DNA from: Paramixta manurensis | GTDB taxonomy: Bacteria; Pseudomonadota; Gammaproteobacteria; Enterobacterales; Enterobacteriaceae | Reading direction: 5' to 3' | DNA: 64,000 bases | Assembly: GCF_013285385.1 (NCBI RefSeq) | Contig: NZ_CP054212.1 | Span: 3,658,001 to 3,722,000 of the forward strand | Shown: positions 54,506 to 63,546 of the stretch, in pieces | Layout of the letters: each line of letters starts with the position of its first letter | How positions within the stretch are numbered: position 1 is the stretch's first letter | The notes under the pieces: generated by a model | Told to the model about the DNA's origin: nothing | Databases searched by the model: none | Seen by the model: only the letters and a program-made list of their open reading frames with translations | Translations under genes and position numbers: made by a program

Positions 54506-55288
54506 CTACTCTCCGGCTTTCACTGTCTGCCAGGCCGCTTCCATCTGTTCCGGCGAGGCTTCCGGCATGGTTAATCCCTGCGCGGCGATGATCTGCTCCA
54601 CCTGACGAAAGCGACGTTCGAATTTAACATTGGCTTTTTGCAGCGCGGTTTCTGCTTTCTTCCCCAGATGACGTGAAAGGTTCACCGTCGCAAACAGCAG
54701 ATCGCCCATCTCCTCCTCCAGCTTGTCTTCATCTATCACCGCTTGCTGCGCTTCGAACATGACCTCTTCGATCTCTTCATGCACTTTGTCCACCACCGGC
54801 CCGAGAGAAGTCCAGTCAAAACCAACATTGCTACAACGCTTTTGGATTTTCTGCGCGCGCATCAAGGCCGGTAACGCCAGTGGGATGTCATCCAGCGCCG
54901 AATGCTGCGCTTTATCCGCTCGCTCCGCGCTCTTAATCTGTTCCCAGTTGCGCAGAACTTCCTCACTGTCTGCGACGCTGACCGCGCCGAAAATATGGGG
55001 GTGACGGCGCTCTAACTTGTCGCTAATCGAACGACAAATATCGTCGAAAGTAAACCGCCCTTCTTCGCTGCCCATTTGCGCGTAGAACACCACCTGAAAG
55101 AGCAGATCCCCGAGTTCATCGCGCAGCGCGGTAAAATCTTCGCGTTGAATCGCATCCAACACCTCATAGGTTTCTTCCAGCGTATAAGGCGCAATCGTAT
55201 GCCAGGTTTGTTCACGATCCCACGGGCAGCCGTTTTGCGGGGAACGGAGGGTTTTCATGATGCCTAACAGGCGATCGAGAGAAGTCAT
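54506..55288 (-). CDS. mazG: nucleoside triphosphate pyrophosphohydrolase MazG
   Basis: 260 residues (E. coli 263). Two tandem MazG domains: the first with NGCPWDREQTWHTIAPYTLEE and DELGDLLFQVVFYAQM, the second with KVHEEIEEVMFE and KLEEEMGDLLFATVNLSRHL; the E-E...D metal-binding helices are seen in both. It hydrolyses NTPs and lowers ppGpp in E. coli. Here it follows relA directly (87 bp, with a CTTGCGGCG/CGCCGCAAG hairpin); the mazEF toxin-antitoxin pair found between them in E. coli is missing. Confidence 0.98.
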   Translation of the reverse strand: MTSLDRLLGIMKTLRSPQNGCPWDREQTWHTIAPYTLEETYEVLDAIQREDFTALRDELGDLLFQVVFYAQMGSEEGRFTFDDICRSISDKLERRHPHIFGAVSVADSEEVLRNWEQIKSAERADKAQHSALDDIPLALPALMRAQKIQKRCSNVGFDWTSLGPVVDKVHEEIEEVMFEAQQAVIDEDKLEEEMGDLLFATVNLSRHLGKKAETALQKANVKFERRFRQVEQIIAAQGLTMPEASPEQMEAAWQTVKAGE

Positions 55289-55331
55289 AAGCGGAACCTT
55301 ATTGAATGAATTCAGGTAAAACGAGGAGAAG

Positions 55332-55360
55332 CTTGCGGCGGCATAATCGCGCGCCGCAAG
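55332..55360. terminator. hairpin between relA and mazG
   Basis: CTTGCGGCG (55332-55340) pairs with CGCCGCAAG (55352-55360). It lies in the 87-bp relA-mazG gap. No U-tract follows, so it may attenuate or stabilise rather than terminate. Confidence 0.4.
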
Positions 55361-55375
55361 GCAGGCAGGAACGCG

Positions 55376-57613
55376 TTAGTGTAGACGTTTAGCGTCGATA
55401 ATATCCGGCACCTGATTTAAACGCGCCAGCACTCGGCTCAGCACCTGCTGGTTATAAATTTCGATATCCATATCGATGGTTGCCAACTGTTTTTTGGTGT
55501 CACTCCTGCTGGACACGCCCAGCACGTTCACCTTCTCATTGGCCAAAATGGTGGTGATATCACGCAGTAAACCGCTACGATCATTAGCGGTAACCCGCAC
55601 CACCAGCGAATAGCCGCTGGAATAGCTTTCGCCCCATACCGCATCGACAATACGCTCAGGGGCGTGCGAGATCAGTTCCGCGAGTTGATCACAGTCGGCG
55701 CGATGAATGGAGATACCTCGCCCCTGCGTGATAAACCCGACAATATCGTCGCCTGGGATCGGCTGGCAGCAACGCGCAATGTGATGCATCAAATTGCCCA
55801 CGCCTTCGACCACCACCCGACCGCTCTCTTTGCCGCTACGCGCCGAAGAAGCGTGGGATTTTTGTGTCAACTGGCGCAAGGCTTCACGATCTTCCTCTTC
55901 CGCGCTCGGCTTATTAAGCTGCGACTGAAGGAAATTCACCATCTGGTTGAGGCGAATATCGCCGCCGCCAATCGCCGCCAGTAACTCGTCCAGGGTGCCG
56001 AAGTTGTAACGCGGCAACAGTAATTTTTCCGCTTCTTTACTGCTAATATCGAGCTGATTCAGCTCATTATCGAGGATCTGGCGCCCGGCAACGATGTTTT
56101 TATCGCGGTCCTGTTTACGGAACCAGGCGTGGATTTTCGAACGCCCCCGGCTGGTGGTTACGTAACCGAGATTGGGGTTTAACCAATCGCGGCTTGGGTT
56201 CGGCTGTTTTTGCGTAATGATGTCAACCTGGTCGCCCATCTGCAATTGATAGGTAAACGGTACTATACGACCACCAATTTTCGCCCCAATGCAGCGGTGA
56301 CCAATATCGCTGTGAATATGGTAAGCGAAATCCAGCGGCGTTGAACCTGCCGGCAAATCAACCACATCCCCTTTCGGCGTAAACACATACACCCGGTCAT
56401 CAAAGACCTGGCTACGCACTTCATCGAGCATTTCGCCCGAATCCGCCATCTCTTCTTGCCAGGCAATCAGCTTGCGTAACCATGCAATGCGCTCTTCATG
56501 ACCAGAAGCGCCGCGCGCGCTACTGCTGCCCGGCCCTTCTTTGTATTTCCAGTGCGCCGCCACGCCAAGCTCGGCATCTTCATGCATTTGCCGGGTACGG
56601 ATTTGAATTTCTACCGTTTTCCCTTGCGGGCCAAGCACCACGGTATGAATCGATTGGTAGCCGTTTGGTTTCGGGTTGGCGACATAGTCGTCAAACTCGT
56701 TGGGCAAATGGCGATACAACGTATGCACAATACCCAGCGCGCCATAACAATCCTGTAGGCGTTCAGCCACGATACGCACCGCCCGCACATCAAATAGCTC
56801 ATCGAACGCTAACGCTTTTTTCTGCATTTTGCGCCAGATGCTATAGATATGCTTTGGACGCCCGTACACTTCGGCCTTTACGCCCTCGGTGGCCATCTCT
56901 TTGCGCAGGTTTTCCACAAAACTATCAATATACTGCTCACGATCGATGCGGCGCTCATGCAGCAATTTCGCGATGCGTTTATATTCATCCGGGTGCAGAT
57001 AGCGGAAACAGAAGTCCTCCAGTTCCCACTTCAGTTGCCCGATACCGAGGCGGTTGGCCAGCGGTGCATAGATATTGGTGCACTCTTTGGCCGCCAACAC
57101 ACGTTCGTCTTCCGGCGCGTCTTTCACCTCACGCAGGTGTGCAATACGCTCCGCCAGCTTAATCACCACGCAGCGGAAATCTTCCACCATCGCCAACAAC
57201 ATCCGGCGGACATTATCCACCTGCTCGGAAGCCATTGAGTCGTTATGGGTAGCTTTTAGTTGGCGGATGGCGTCCATATCGCGCACACCGTGGACTAATG
57301 ACACAATTCCTTTGCCAAACGCTTCTTCCAGCGTCTCTTCCGACACCACATTGGCGTTGACCAGCGGGAACAGCAGCGCGGCGCGCAAGCTGTCATTATC
57401 CATACTCAACATCGAAAGGATTTCCACCATTTCAATGCCGCGCCACAACAACTGCGCTTGCTCAGGATGGTTTTGCGTGGCGGCTTCGCAATAGCGCCAG
57501 GCCTCGGCCAGTCGTTCACATGACTGCGGGTTTGCGATCGCCAAACTGGTGATCCATTGGTCGAGCGCAAACTCGCCAGCCGTATTCAAATGTGCACTTC
57601 TTACCGCAACCAT
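55376..57613 (-). CDS. relA: (p)ppGpp synthetase RelA
   Basis: 745 residues from ATG 57613 (E. coli 744; AGGAGAGG upstream; family opening MVAVRSAH). Domains: N-terminal pseudo-hydrolase domain in which the active HD motif is replaced (ALLFPLVNANVVSEE), synthetase domain (YGRPKHIYSIWRKMQKK, NPKPNGYQSIHTVVLGP), TGS (DRVYVFTPKGDVVDLPAG), zinc-finger-like segment with HHIARCCQPIPGDDIVG, and C-terminal ACT domain. A ribosome-bound, synthesis-only stringent factor. 32 bp after rlmD. Confidence 0.99.
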   Translation of the reverse strand: MVAVRSAHLNTAGEFALDQWITSLAIANPQSCERLAEAWRYCEAATQNHPEQAQLLWRGIEMVEILSMLSMDNDSLRAALLFPLVNANVVSEETLEEAFGKGIVSLVHGVRDMDAIRQLKATHNDSMASEQVDNVRRMLLAMVEDFRCVVIKLAERIAHLREVKDAPEDERVLAAKECTNIYAPLANRLGIGQLKWELEDFCFRYLHPDEYKRIAKLLHERRIDREQYIDSFVENLRKEMATEGVKAEVYGRPKHIYSIWRKMQKKALAFDELFDVRAVRIVAERLQDCYGALGIVHTLYRHLPNEFDDYVANPKPNGYQSIHTVVLGPQGKTVEIQIRTRQMHEDAELGVAAHWKYKEGPGSSSARGASGHEERIAWLRKLIAWQEEMADSGEMLDEVRSQVFDDRVYVFTPKGDVVDLPAGSTPLDFAYHIHSDIGHRCIGAKIGGRIVPFTYQLQMGDQVDIITQKQPNPSRDWLNPNLGYVTTSRGRSKIHAWFRKQDRDKNIVAGRQILDNELNQLDISSKEAEKLLLPRYNFGTLDELLAAIGGGDIRLNQMVNFLQSQLNKPSAEEEDREALRQLTQKSHASSARSGKESGRVVVEGVGNLMHHIARCCQPIPGDDIVGFITQGRGISIHRADCDQLAELISHAPERIVDAVWGESYSSGYSLVVRVTANDRSGLLRDITTILANEKVNVLGVSSRSDTKKQLATIDMDIEIYNQQVLSRVLARLNQVPDIIDAKRLH

Positions 57614-57645
57614 AACCTCTCCTGGCAAAATAACTATTCAGGCAC

Positions 57646-58962
57646 TTATGCTTTACTAAACAGCACCATGGATTCGAGATGCCCGGTATGCGGGAACATA
57701 TCGAGCATCGCGACCCTTTCCAATTGGTAACCGGCAGCCAGCAAGGTCTGACTGTCCCGGGCAAGTGTAGTCGGATTACAGGAAACGTAGACAACACGAT
57801 GCGGTGCGAGTTTGGTAATGTGTTGCATTACACCCGCCGCGCCCGCGCGAGCTGGATCCAATAACACTTTGGTAAATCCCTGCGCTGCCCAAGGCTGGCG
57901 CGTCACATCTTCTTCCAGATTGGCGTGAAAAAAAGCAACGTTTTTAAGATAATTCACACCCGCATTATACGCACCCTTATTTACTAAAGCTGTAACGCCC
58001 TCCACACCGACAACATTTTGCGCTCGTTTTGCCAACGGCAGAGTAAAGTTCCCCATACCGCAGAACAGATCCAGTATACGGTCGTCGGATTGGATATCGA
58101 GCCAGGCCAGCGCTTTCGCCACCATTTGCTGGTTAACCGCCTCATTAACTTGGATAAAATCCCGTGGACTGAACGTCAGCCGGAGATCGTCGACCTGGTA
58201 AAAGGGCATCTCGCCGTTAACCTGCTCCAGCGTTTCGCTATCCGGCGCTAAAAACAGGGCCACGCGATGCTGATGCGAAAATCGTTCCAGTTTTTGCCGA
58301 TCTTCAGCATGCAATGCATCAAGATGGCGTAATACCAGTAGCGGGCCATTATCCGCCTGCACCAGCTCCACATGCCCCAACCGCCGCACTGCGCGCAACT
58401 CGGATAAGCAGGCGCGTAAGGGCATGAGTAATGCGTTAAGTTCGGGCTTCAAAATGGGGCATTGCGTGATATCCACCAACTCGGCGGAAGCGGCCTGACG
58501 GAAGCCCATTTGTAAGCGGCGGCTTTTGGCCTGGTAGTTCAAGCCGAGACGGGCGCGGCGGCGATATTGCCAGGCACCGTCACTAAGTACTTCATCAATC
58601 GGCACTTCCCGTCCGGTTTCGCGGCTTAATAAATGTGCCAGCCAACGCGCTTTACTACGCTGTTGCAAAGCCTGCGAAGCGTGTTGCTGCTGGCAGCCGC
58701 CGCAGACGCTAAAATGGGGGCACAATGGCGTGACACGTTCCGGGCTCTGATTCAGCAGCCGGCGAGTTTTGGCACGCGCATATTGACGCTTATCCTCCAC
58801 GATCTCGACTTCAGCCTGCTCTCCTGGCAATGCGCCGCTGACAAACAAGGCTTTCCCTTGATGACGCGCGACGCCCTGGCCGAACACATCCAGTTCATCA
58901 ATCGTCACAGTAATCGTTTGTCGGGTCGTCACACGCCGTTTTGCAGAGTAGAATTGCGCCAT
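57646..58962 (-). CDS. rlmD: 23S rRNA (uracil(1939)-C5)-methyltransferase RlmD
   Basis: 438 residues (E. coli 433). N-terminal TRAM domain (VTIDELDVFGQGVARHQGKALFV), 4Fe-4S cysteines (CPHFSVCGGCQ and the later CPIL), and a Rossmann methyltransferase domain with LDLFCGMGNFTLPLA, LLDPARAGA and the catalytic-cysteine motif VYVSCNPTTLARD. Divergent from barA, upstream of relA, as in E. coli. Confidence 0.98.
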   Translation of the reverse strand: MAQFYSAKRRVTTRQTITVTIDELDVFGQGVARHQGKALFVSGALPGEQAEVEIVEDKRQYARAKTRRLLNQSPERVTPLCPHFSVCGGCQQQHASQALQQRSKARWLAHLLSRETGREVPIDEVLSDGAWQYRRRARLGLNYQAKSRRLQMGFRQAASAELVDITQCPILKPELNALLMPLRACLSELRAVRRLGHVELVQADNGPLLVLRHLDALHAEDRQKLERFSHQHRVALFLAPDSETLEQVNGEMPFYQVDDLRLTFSPRDFIQVNEAVNQQMVAKALAWLDIQSDDRILDLFCGMGNFTLPLAKRAQNVVGVEGVTALVNKGAYNAGVNYLKNVAFFHANLEEDVTRQPWAAQGFTKVLLDPARAGAAGVMQHITKLAPHRVVYVSCNPTTLARDSQTLLAAGYQLERVAMLDMFPHTGHLESMVLFSKA

Positions 58963-59157
58963 AATGGAGTCGGTTTCCGGGAATGGTTAAAAACGTGCGT
59001 AGCCTACCCTGGAGGGCAAATTAATTCGACCCGTGTCGTGTATTCTGTTAGTAAATTTCCGCATAAGGTTTGCGTGCCGAGGCCAAATGGAATCACACGG
59101 CAAAAATACCTGCTGATATTAGGAATGAGGGTGATGGTTCGCCCGCACAGGAAGCTT

Positions 59158-61902
59158 ATGACCAAATATAGCCTGCGGGCACGAATGATGATCCTTATCC
59201 TGGCGCCCACGTTGATGATTGGCCTGCTGCTGAGCACCTTCTTCGTGGTGCATCGGTATAACGAACTTCAGCATCAGTTAATTGATGCTGGCGCCAATAT
59301 CATCGAACCGCTGGCGGTTTCCAGCGAATATGGCATGACCTTTCATAGCCGCGAATCGGTGCGCGAACTGGTTAGTTTGTTACATCGGCGTCATTCCGAT
59401 ATTGTTCGCGCCATCACGGTATTTGACGATCAAAACCAGGTTTTCGTCACCTCCAACTACCATCTTAATCCCGATTTATTGCGTACCCCGGATACCACCA
59501 AACTGTTGCCGGGCATTGCCATTGAACGCAGTGGCAATGCCATGATTTTGCGCACGCCGATTGTGTCAGAAAGCTACTATCCGGATGAGTCGCCGGGTCA
59601 GGACGCTAAACCTACCGGCAATCCGTTAGGCTATGTCGCCATTGAATTAGATCTACAATCGGTGCGTTTGCAGCAATATAAAGAAGTGTTTGTTTCCACC
59701 CTATTGCTGCTGTTTTGCCTCTGCATCGCAATGCTTTTCGCCTACCGTCTGATGCGGGATGTCACCGGGCCGATTCGGAACATGGTCAGTACCGTTGACC
59801 GTATCCGCCGCGGGCAGTTGGATAGCCGCGTAGAAGGTTACATGCTCGGCGAGTTAGATATGTTGAAAAACGGCATCAACTCAATGGCCATGTCGCTCAC
59901 CGCTTATCACGAAGAGATGCAGCAAAATATCGATCAGGCGACCTATGACCTGCGTGAAACGCTGGAGCAGATGGAAATTCAGAACGTCGAACTGGATCTG
60001 GCGAAAAAGCGCGCCCAGGAAGCGGCACGTATCAAATCTGAATTCCTCGCCAATATGTCGCATGAGTTACGTACTCCGCTTAACGGCGTGATTGGTTTCA
60101 CGCGGCAAACGCTTAAAACGCCGCTCAGCGGCACGCAGCGCGATTATTTACATACCATTGAACGCTCGGCGAATAACCTGTTAAGCATCATTAATGACGT
60201 GTTGGATTTCTCTAAGCTGGAAGCCGGGCGGCTGATTCTGGAATCGATCCCGTTCCCGCTGCGCACGACGCTGGATGAAACGTTGGTACTGCTGGCGCCC
60301 TCAGCGCACGAAAAAGGTCTGGAACTGACCATTCATATTCAAAATGATGTGCCGGACAACGCGATTGGCGATCCGCTGCGCTTGCAGCAGATCATTACCA
60401 ATCTGATAGGCAATGCGATCAAGTTTACCGAGCGTGGGAACATCGATATTCGGGTAGAAAAACGCTCGCAGAGTACCGGCAAAATGGAGCTGGAAGTCCA
60501 AGTGCATGATACCGGCATCGGTATTTCCGAGAAACAACAGTCACAACTGTTTCAAGCCTTCCGCCAGGCTGATGCTAGCATCTCGCGCCGTCATGGCGGC
60601 ACCGGCCTGGGGCTGGTGATTACCCAGCGGTTGGTGAATGAAATGGGCGGCGAAATCTCCTTTCATAGCCGCCTCAATCATGGCTCTACATTTTGGTTCC
60701 ACATTAGTCTGGAACTCAACCCGAACGCCGCCAGCGATCCGCGCGCGTTAGCCTGCCTGGAAGGGAAGCGTTTCGCTTACGTAGAAGCCAACCCGGCGGC
60801 AGCGGCAGCTACCCTGGATATGCTTAGCACCACGCCAATGCATATCAGCTATAGCACCAATATTAACGGCCTGTCAGAGCCGCATTACGACATCCTGCTG
60901 TTAGGGATACCGGTTTCGCAGCGCCATAACCATGACATGTCGCAGGAGCTGATTAATGCGTTGTTGGCGCGCGCCGATTGCGTGATGGTGGCAGTGCCAA
61001 GTCAAATGCAGTTGTACGCCGAAGAGTTGAAAGCGCGCGGTATCGGCGTCTGTTTAACCAAGCCAGTTAGCCTAACGCGCCTCTTGCCGGCGGTGCTCGA
61101 ACTCCACGCGCGCAAAATTTACGATCTGCCCGAACGGCATCGCTTACCGCTTACCGTCATGGCGGTAGATGATAACCCGGCGAATCTCAAGCTGATTGGC
61201 GCCCTACTGGAGGAGCAGGTAGAGACAATTTTGCTGTGCGACAGTGGCGAGAAGGCACTATTGCTGGCTCGGGAAAATGCGTTGGACATCATCCTGATGG
61301 ATATTCAAATGCCTGAAATTGATGGGTTGCGCGCCAGCGAGATGATCCGCCAATTGCCACAGCATGCCAATACGCCGATTGTTGCGGTTACCGCGCATGC
61401 GATTGACGGCGAACGCGAACAACTGATGAAAGCGGGCATGAATGATTTTCTTGCCAAACCGATTGACGAAGTAAAATTGAGCCACCTACTGGCGCGTTAC
61501 GCGCCGGGTATTCAACCCACGCTTCCGGCGGCGCTGCCCGCGGTTTTGCCGTCGCTCGATTGGCAGTTGGCGCTCAGGCAGGCGGCAAATAAGCCAGCGC
61601 TCGCTCGCGATCTCTTGCAAATGCTGCTCGATTTTTTACCTGAGGTACGCCAGTTGGTTGAGCAACGTTTGGCGGAAAATAGTGCGCAGGGGCTGGGTGA
61701 AATGATCCATAAGTTGCACGGTAGCGCCAGCTATAGCGGCGTGCCGCGTATGAAACAGCTTTGTCAGCACCTGGAGCACAGTTTGCGCCAGGGAAGCGCT
61801 CTGGCCGAGCTGGAGCCTGAACTGCTGGAGTTGCTGGATGAGATGGAGAATGTTGAAAGCCTGGCGAAAGCGCATTTACAAGAGGGCGAGGAGCCGGTGT
61901 AA
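59158..61902 (+). CDS. barA: hybrid sensor histidine kinase BarA
   Basis: 914 residues from ATG 59158 (E. coli 918; AGGAAG upstream; opening MTKYSLRARMMILILAP); the frame stays open far upstream, opposite rlmD, but the family start is clear. Two membrane helices flank a periplasmic sensor region; then HAMP (LMRDVTGPIRNMVSTVDRI), HisKA with His302 in MSHELRTPLNG, HATPase (DTGIGISEKQQ, GTGLGL), receiver with Asp715 in ILMDIQMPEIDG, and HPt with His851 in MIHKLHGSAS. With UvrY it controls the CsrB/C-CsrA system. UvrY is outside this window. Convergent with the glycerate kinase gene. Confidence 0.99.
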   Translation: MTKYSLRARMMILILAPTLMIGLLLSTFFVVHRYNELQHQLIDAGANIIEPLAVSSEYGMTFHSRESVRELVSLLHRRHSDIVRAITVFDDQNQVFVTSNYHLNPDLLRTPDTTKLLPGIAIERSGNAMILRTPIVSESYYPDESPGQDAKPTGNPLGYVAIELDLQSVRLQQYKEVFVSTLLLLFCLCIAMLFAYRLMRDVTGPIRNMVSTVDRIRRGQLDSRVEGYMLGELDMLKNGINSMAMSLTAYHEEMQQNIDQATYDLRETLEQMEIQNVELDLAKKRAQEAARIKSEFLANMSHELRTPLNGVIGFTRQTLKTPLSGTQRDYLHTIERSANNLLSIINDVLDFSKLEAGRLILESIPFPLRTTLDETLVLLAPSAHEKGLELTIHIQNDVPDNAIGDPLRLQQIITNLIGNAIKFTERGNIDIRVEKRSQSTGKMELEVQVHDTGIGISEKQQSQLFQAFRQADASISRRHGGTGLGLVITQRLVNEMGGEISFHSRLNHGSTFWFHISLELNPNAASDPRALACLEGKRFAYVEANPAAAAATLDMLSTTPMHISYSTNINGLSEPHYDILLLGIPVSQRHNHDMSQELINALLARADCVMVAVPSQMQLYAEELKARGIGVCLTKPVSLTRLLPAVLELHARKIYDLPERHRLPLTVMAVDDNPANLKLIGALLEEQVETILLCDSGEKALLLARENALDIILMDIQMPEIDGLRASEMIRQLPQHANTPIVAVTAHAIDGEREQLMKAGMNDFLAKPIDEVKLSHLLARYAPGIQPTLPAALPAVLPSLDWQLALRQAANKPALARDLLQMLLDFLPEVRQLVEQRLAENSAQGLGEMIHKLHGSASYSGVPRMKQLCQHLEHSLRQGSALAELEPELLELLDEMENVESLAKAHLQEGEEPV

Positions 61903-61941
61903 GCATCGCGTGAATTGGGCGGGACGTAATGTCCGGCAAGG

Positions 61942-63093
61942 TTATTGATGACTCTCCGCCAGGCCCATCGCCAGCGTGGCGGCGACATTACGCGCCGTCA
62001 TACGCAAATTCTCCGCCGCCTGCTCTAGCGCCTCTTCCAGCGAACAAACACGGGAGACAACGCTAAATACCGCGTCCAGCCCATGTTGATGGACTACCGC
62101 TACATCGTTAGACAGACTCCCGGCAATACCAATCACCGGCTTGTGATAGCGTTTAGCGACTTTCGCCACGCCGACCGGCACTTTACCCTGTAGGGTCTGG
62201 CTATCAATACGCCCTTCGCCGGTAATCACCCACGTTGCCTCTTTCACCAACGCATCCAATCCCAACGCGTCGGTAACGATCTCAATACCCCGGCGCAGGT
62301 CTGCCTGACAAAAAGCATGTAACGCGGCGCCCATACCGCCTGCCGCCCCGCCGCCGGGAATGGTCAGAACATCAATCCCTAAATCACGTTGAATAACGCA
62401 GGCGTAGTGCGCTAACGCCGCATCTAACTGTTTAACGCGCTCCGGCGTGGCGCCTTTTTGCGGCCCAAAAATCGCCGATGCGCCCTCCTCGCCGGTTAAT
62501 GGATTGGTGACATCGCACGCCACTTCAAAACGGCAGTGCTTAATACGTGCATCAAGCGCGCTAATATCAATATGCGCTAAGTCTAATAACGCCCCACCGC
62601 CAAACCCAAGCGCTTCGCCGCGCGCATTCAACAAACGCGCGCCCAACGCCTGTACCATACCGGCGCCGCCATCGTTAGTGGCGCTGCCGCCGATACCAAT
62701 AATAAAATGTTTGACGCCGTTATCCAGCGCATCGCGAATCAATTCGCCGGTACCGTATGAGGTGGTGACCCACGGATCGCGTCGGCTGGAGGGCACGCGT
62801 TCCAGCCCGCTTGCCGCCGCCATCTCAATAAACGCGCAGCGCTCATCGCCTGACACCCCGTAAAAAGCCGCAACCGGTTCGCCCAATGGCCCGGTGACGT
62901 CAAGGTTGATAATACGCCCGTTGGTCGCCGCCACCATTGCTTCTACCGTCCCTTCACCGCCATCCGCCAGCGGCAGCTTTACGTACTCAGCGGTGGGAAA
63001 GATCTCACGAAACCCCGCCTCGATCGCCGAAGCCACCTGTAGAGCGGATAAACTCTCTTTCCACGAATCCGGCGCAATGACGATTTTCATCAT
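61942..63093 (-). CDS. glycerate kinase (GarK/GlxK family)
   Basis: 383 residues (E. coli GarK and GlxK 381). It phosphorylates glycerate to 2-phosphoglycerate. The family opening KIVIAPDSWKESLSA, LPLADGGEGTVEAM, the GIGGSATNDGGAGMVQALGA glycine-rich loop and ITGEGRIDSQTLQGK are conserved. Two adjacent ATGs (63093, 63090) are possible starts; the first overlaps the yqcA stop. No glucarate or glyoxylate genes are next to it, so I do not choose between garK and glxK. Confidence 0.95.
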   Translation of the reverse strand: MMKIVIAPDSWKESLSALQVASAIEAGFREIFPTAEYVKLPLADGGEGTVEAMVAATNGRIINLDVTGPLGEPVAAFYGVSGDERCAFIEMAAASGLERVPSSRRDPWVTTSYGTGELIRDALDNGVKHFIIGIGGSATNDGGAGMVQALGARLLNARGEALGFGGGALLDLAHIDISALDARIKHCRFEVACDVTNPLTGEEGASAIFGPQKGATPERVKQLDAALAHYACVIQRDLGIDVLTIPGGGAAGGMGAALHAFCQADLRRGIEIVTDALGLDALVKEATWVITGEGRIDSQTLQGKVPVGVAKVAKRYHKPVIGIAGSLSNDVAVVHQHGLDAVFSVVSRVCSLEEALEQAAENLRMTARNVAATLAMGLAESHQ

Positions 63094-63536
63094 AAACTCT
63101 CAGCCCAGGTTTCAACCCACGGTGAAGTAACGCTCTCTGGTTCAGGATCTTCGCTGGCATCGACGGTTAACACCTCGCCAATACGCGTTGCGCCCTGCTC
63201 TTGCAGCAAAGCGTCAAAATTTTTCCCGGCGCCGCAAAAATGATCATAACTACTATCGCCTAGTGCGATCACGCCATAGCGTAATTGTGGTTGATGACCC
63301 AGTTGGTCTTTGATCGCCTGAAACAGGTCGGCGATGCTATCGGGAAAATCACCCTGCCCGGTGGTCGAGGTCACTACCAACGCCACTTTATCGCTATAGC
63401 GCTGCCAATCACTCAACGAGGGATCTTCAAAAATGGTTACCTCATGGCCCTGCTGCTGCAAAATGGGTTCCGCTTCTTCTGCCACCAACAACGCATTGCC
63501 ATACACCGTTCCAACGAAAATACCCACCTGCGCCAT
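63090..63536 (-). CDS. yqcA: flavodoxin YqcA
   Basis: 148 residues (E. coli 149). Short-chain flavodoxin of the MioC type: phosphate loop GTVYGNAL (about 9-16), FMN-contacting TSTTGQGDFPDS (about 56-67) and LGDSSYDHFCGAGKNFD. It lies 10 bp after truC on the same strand, as in E. coli, and overlaps the glycerate kinase start. Physiological partner unknown. Confidence 0.96.
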   Translation of the reverse strand: MAQVGIFVGTVYGNALLVAEEAEPILQQQGHEVTIFEDPSLSDWQRYSDKVALVVTSTTGQGDFPDSIADLFQAIKDQLGHQPQLRYGVIALGDSSYDHFCGAGKNFDALLQEQGATRIGEVLTVDASEDPEPESVTSPWVETWAESL

Positions 63537-63546
63537 AATGCTCTCC

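Noticed and set aside
58633..59157. Upstream extension of the barA frame by 175 codons
   Set aside because: This part is opposite rlmD and its promoter; the family start and ribosome site are at 59158.
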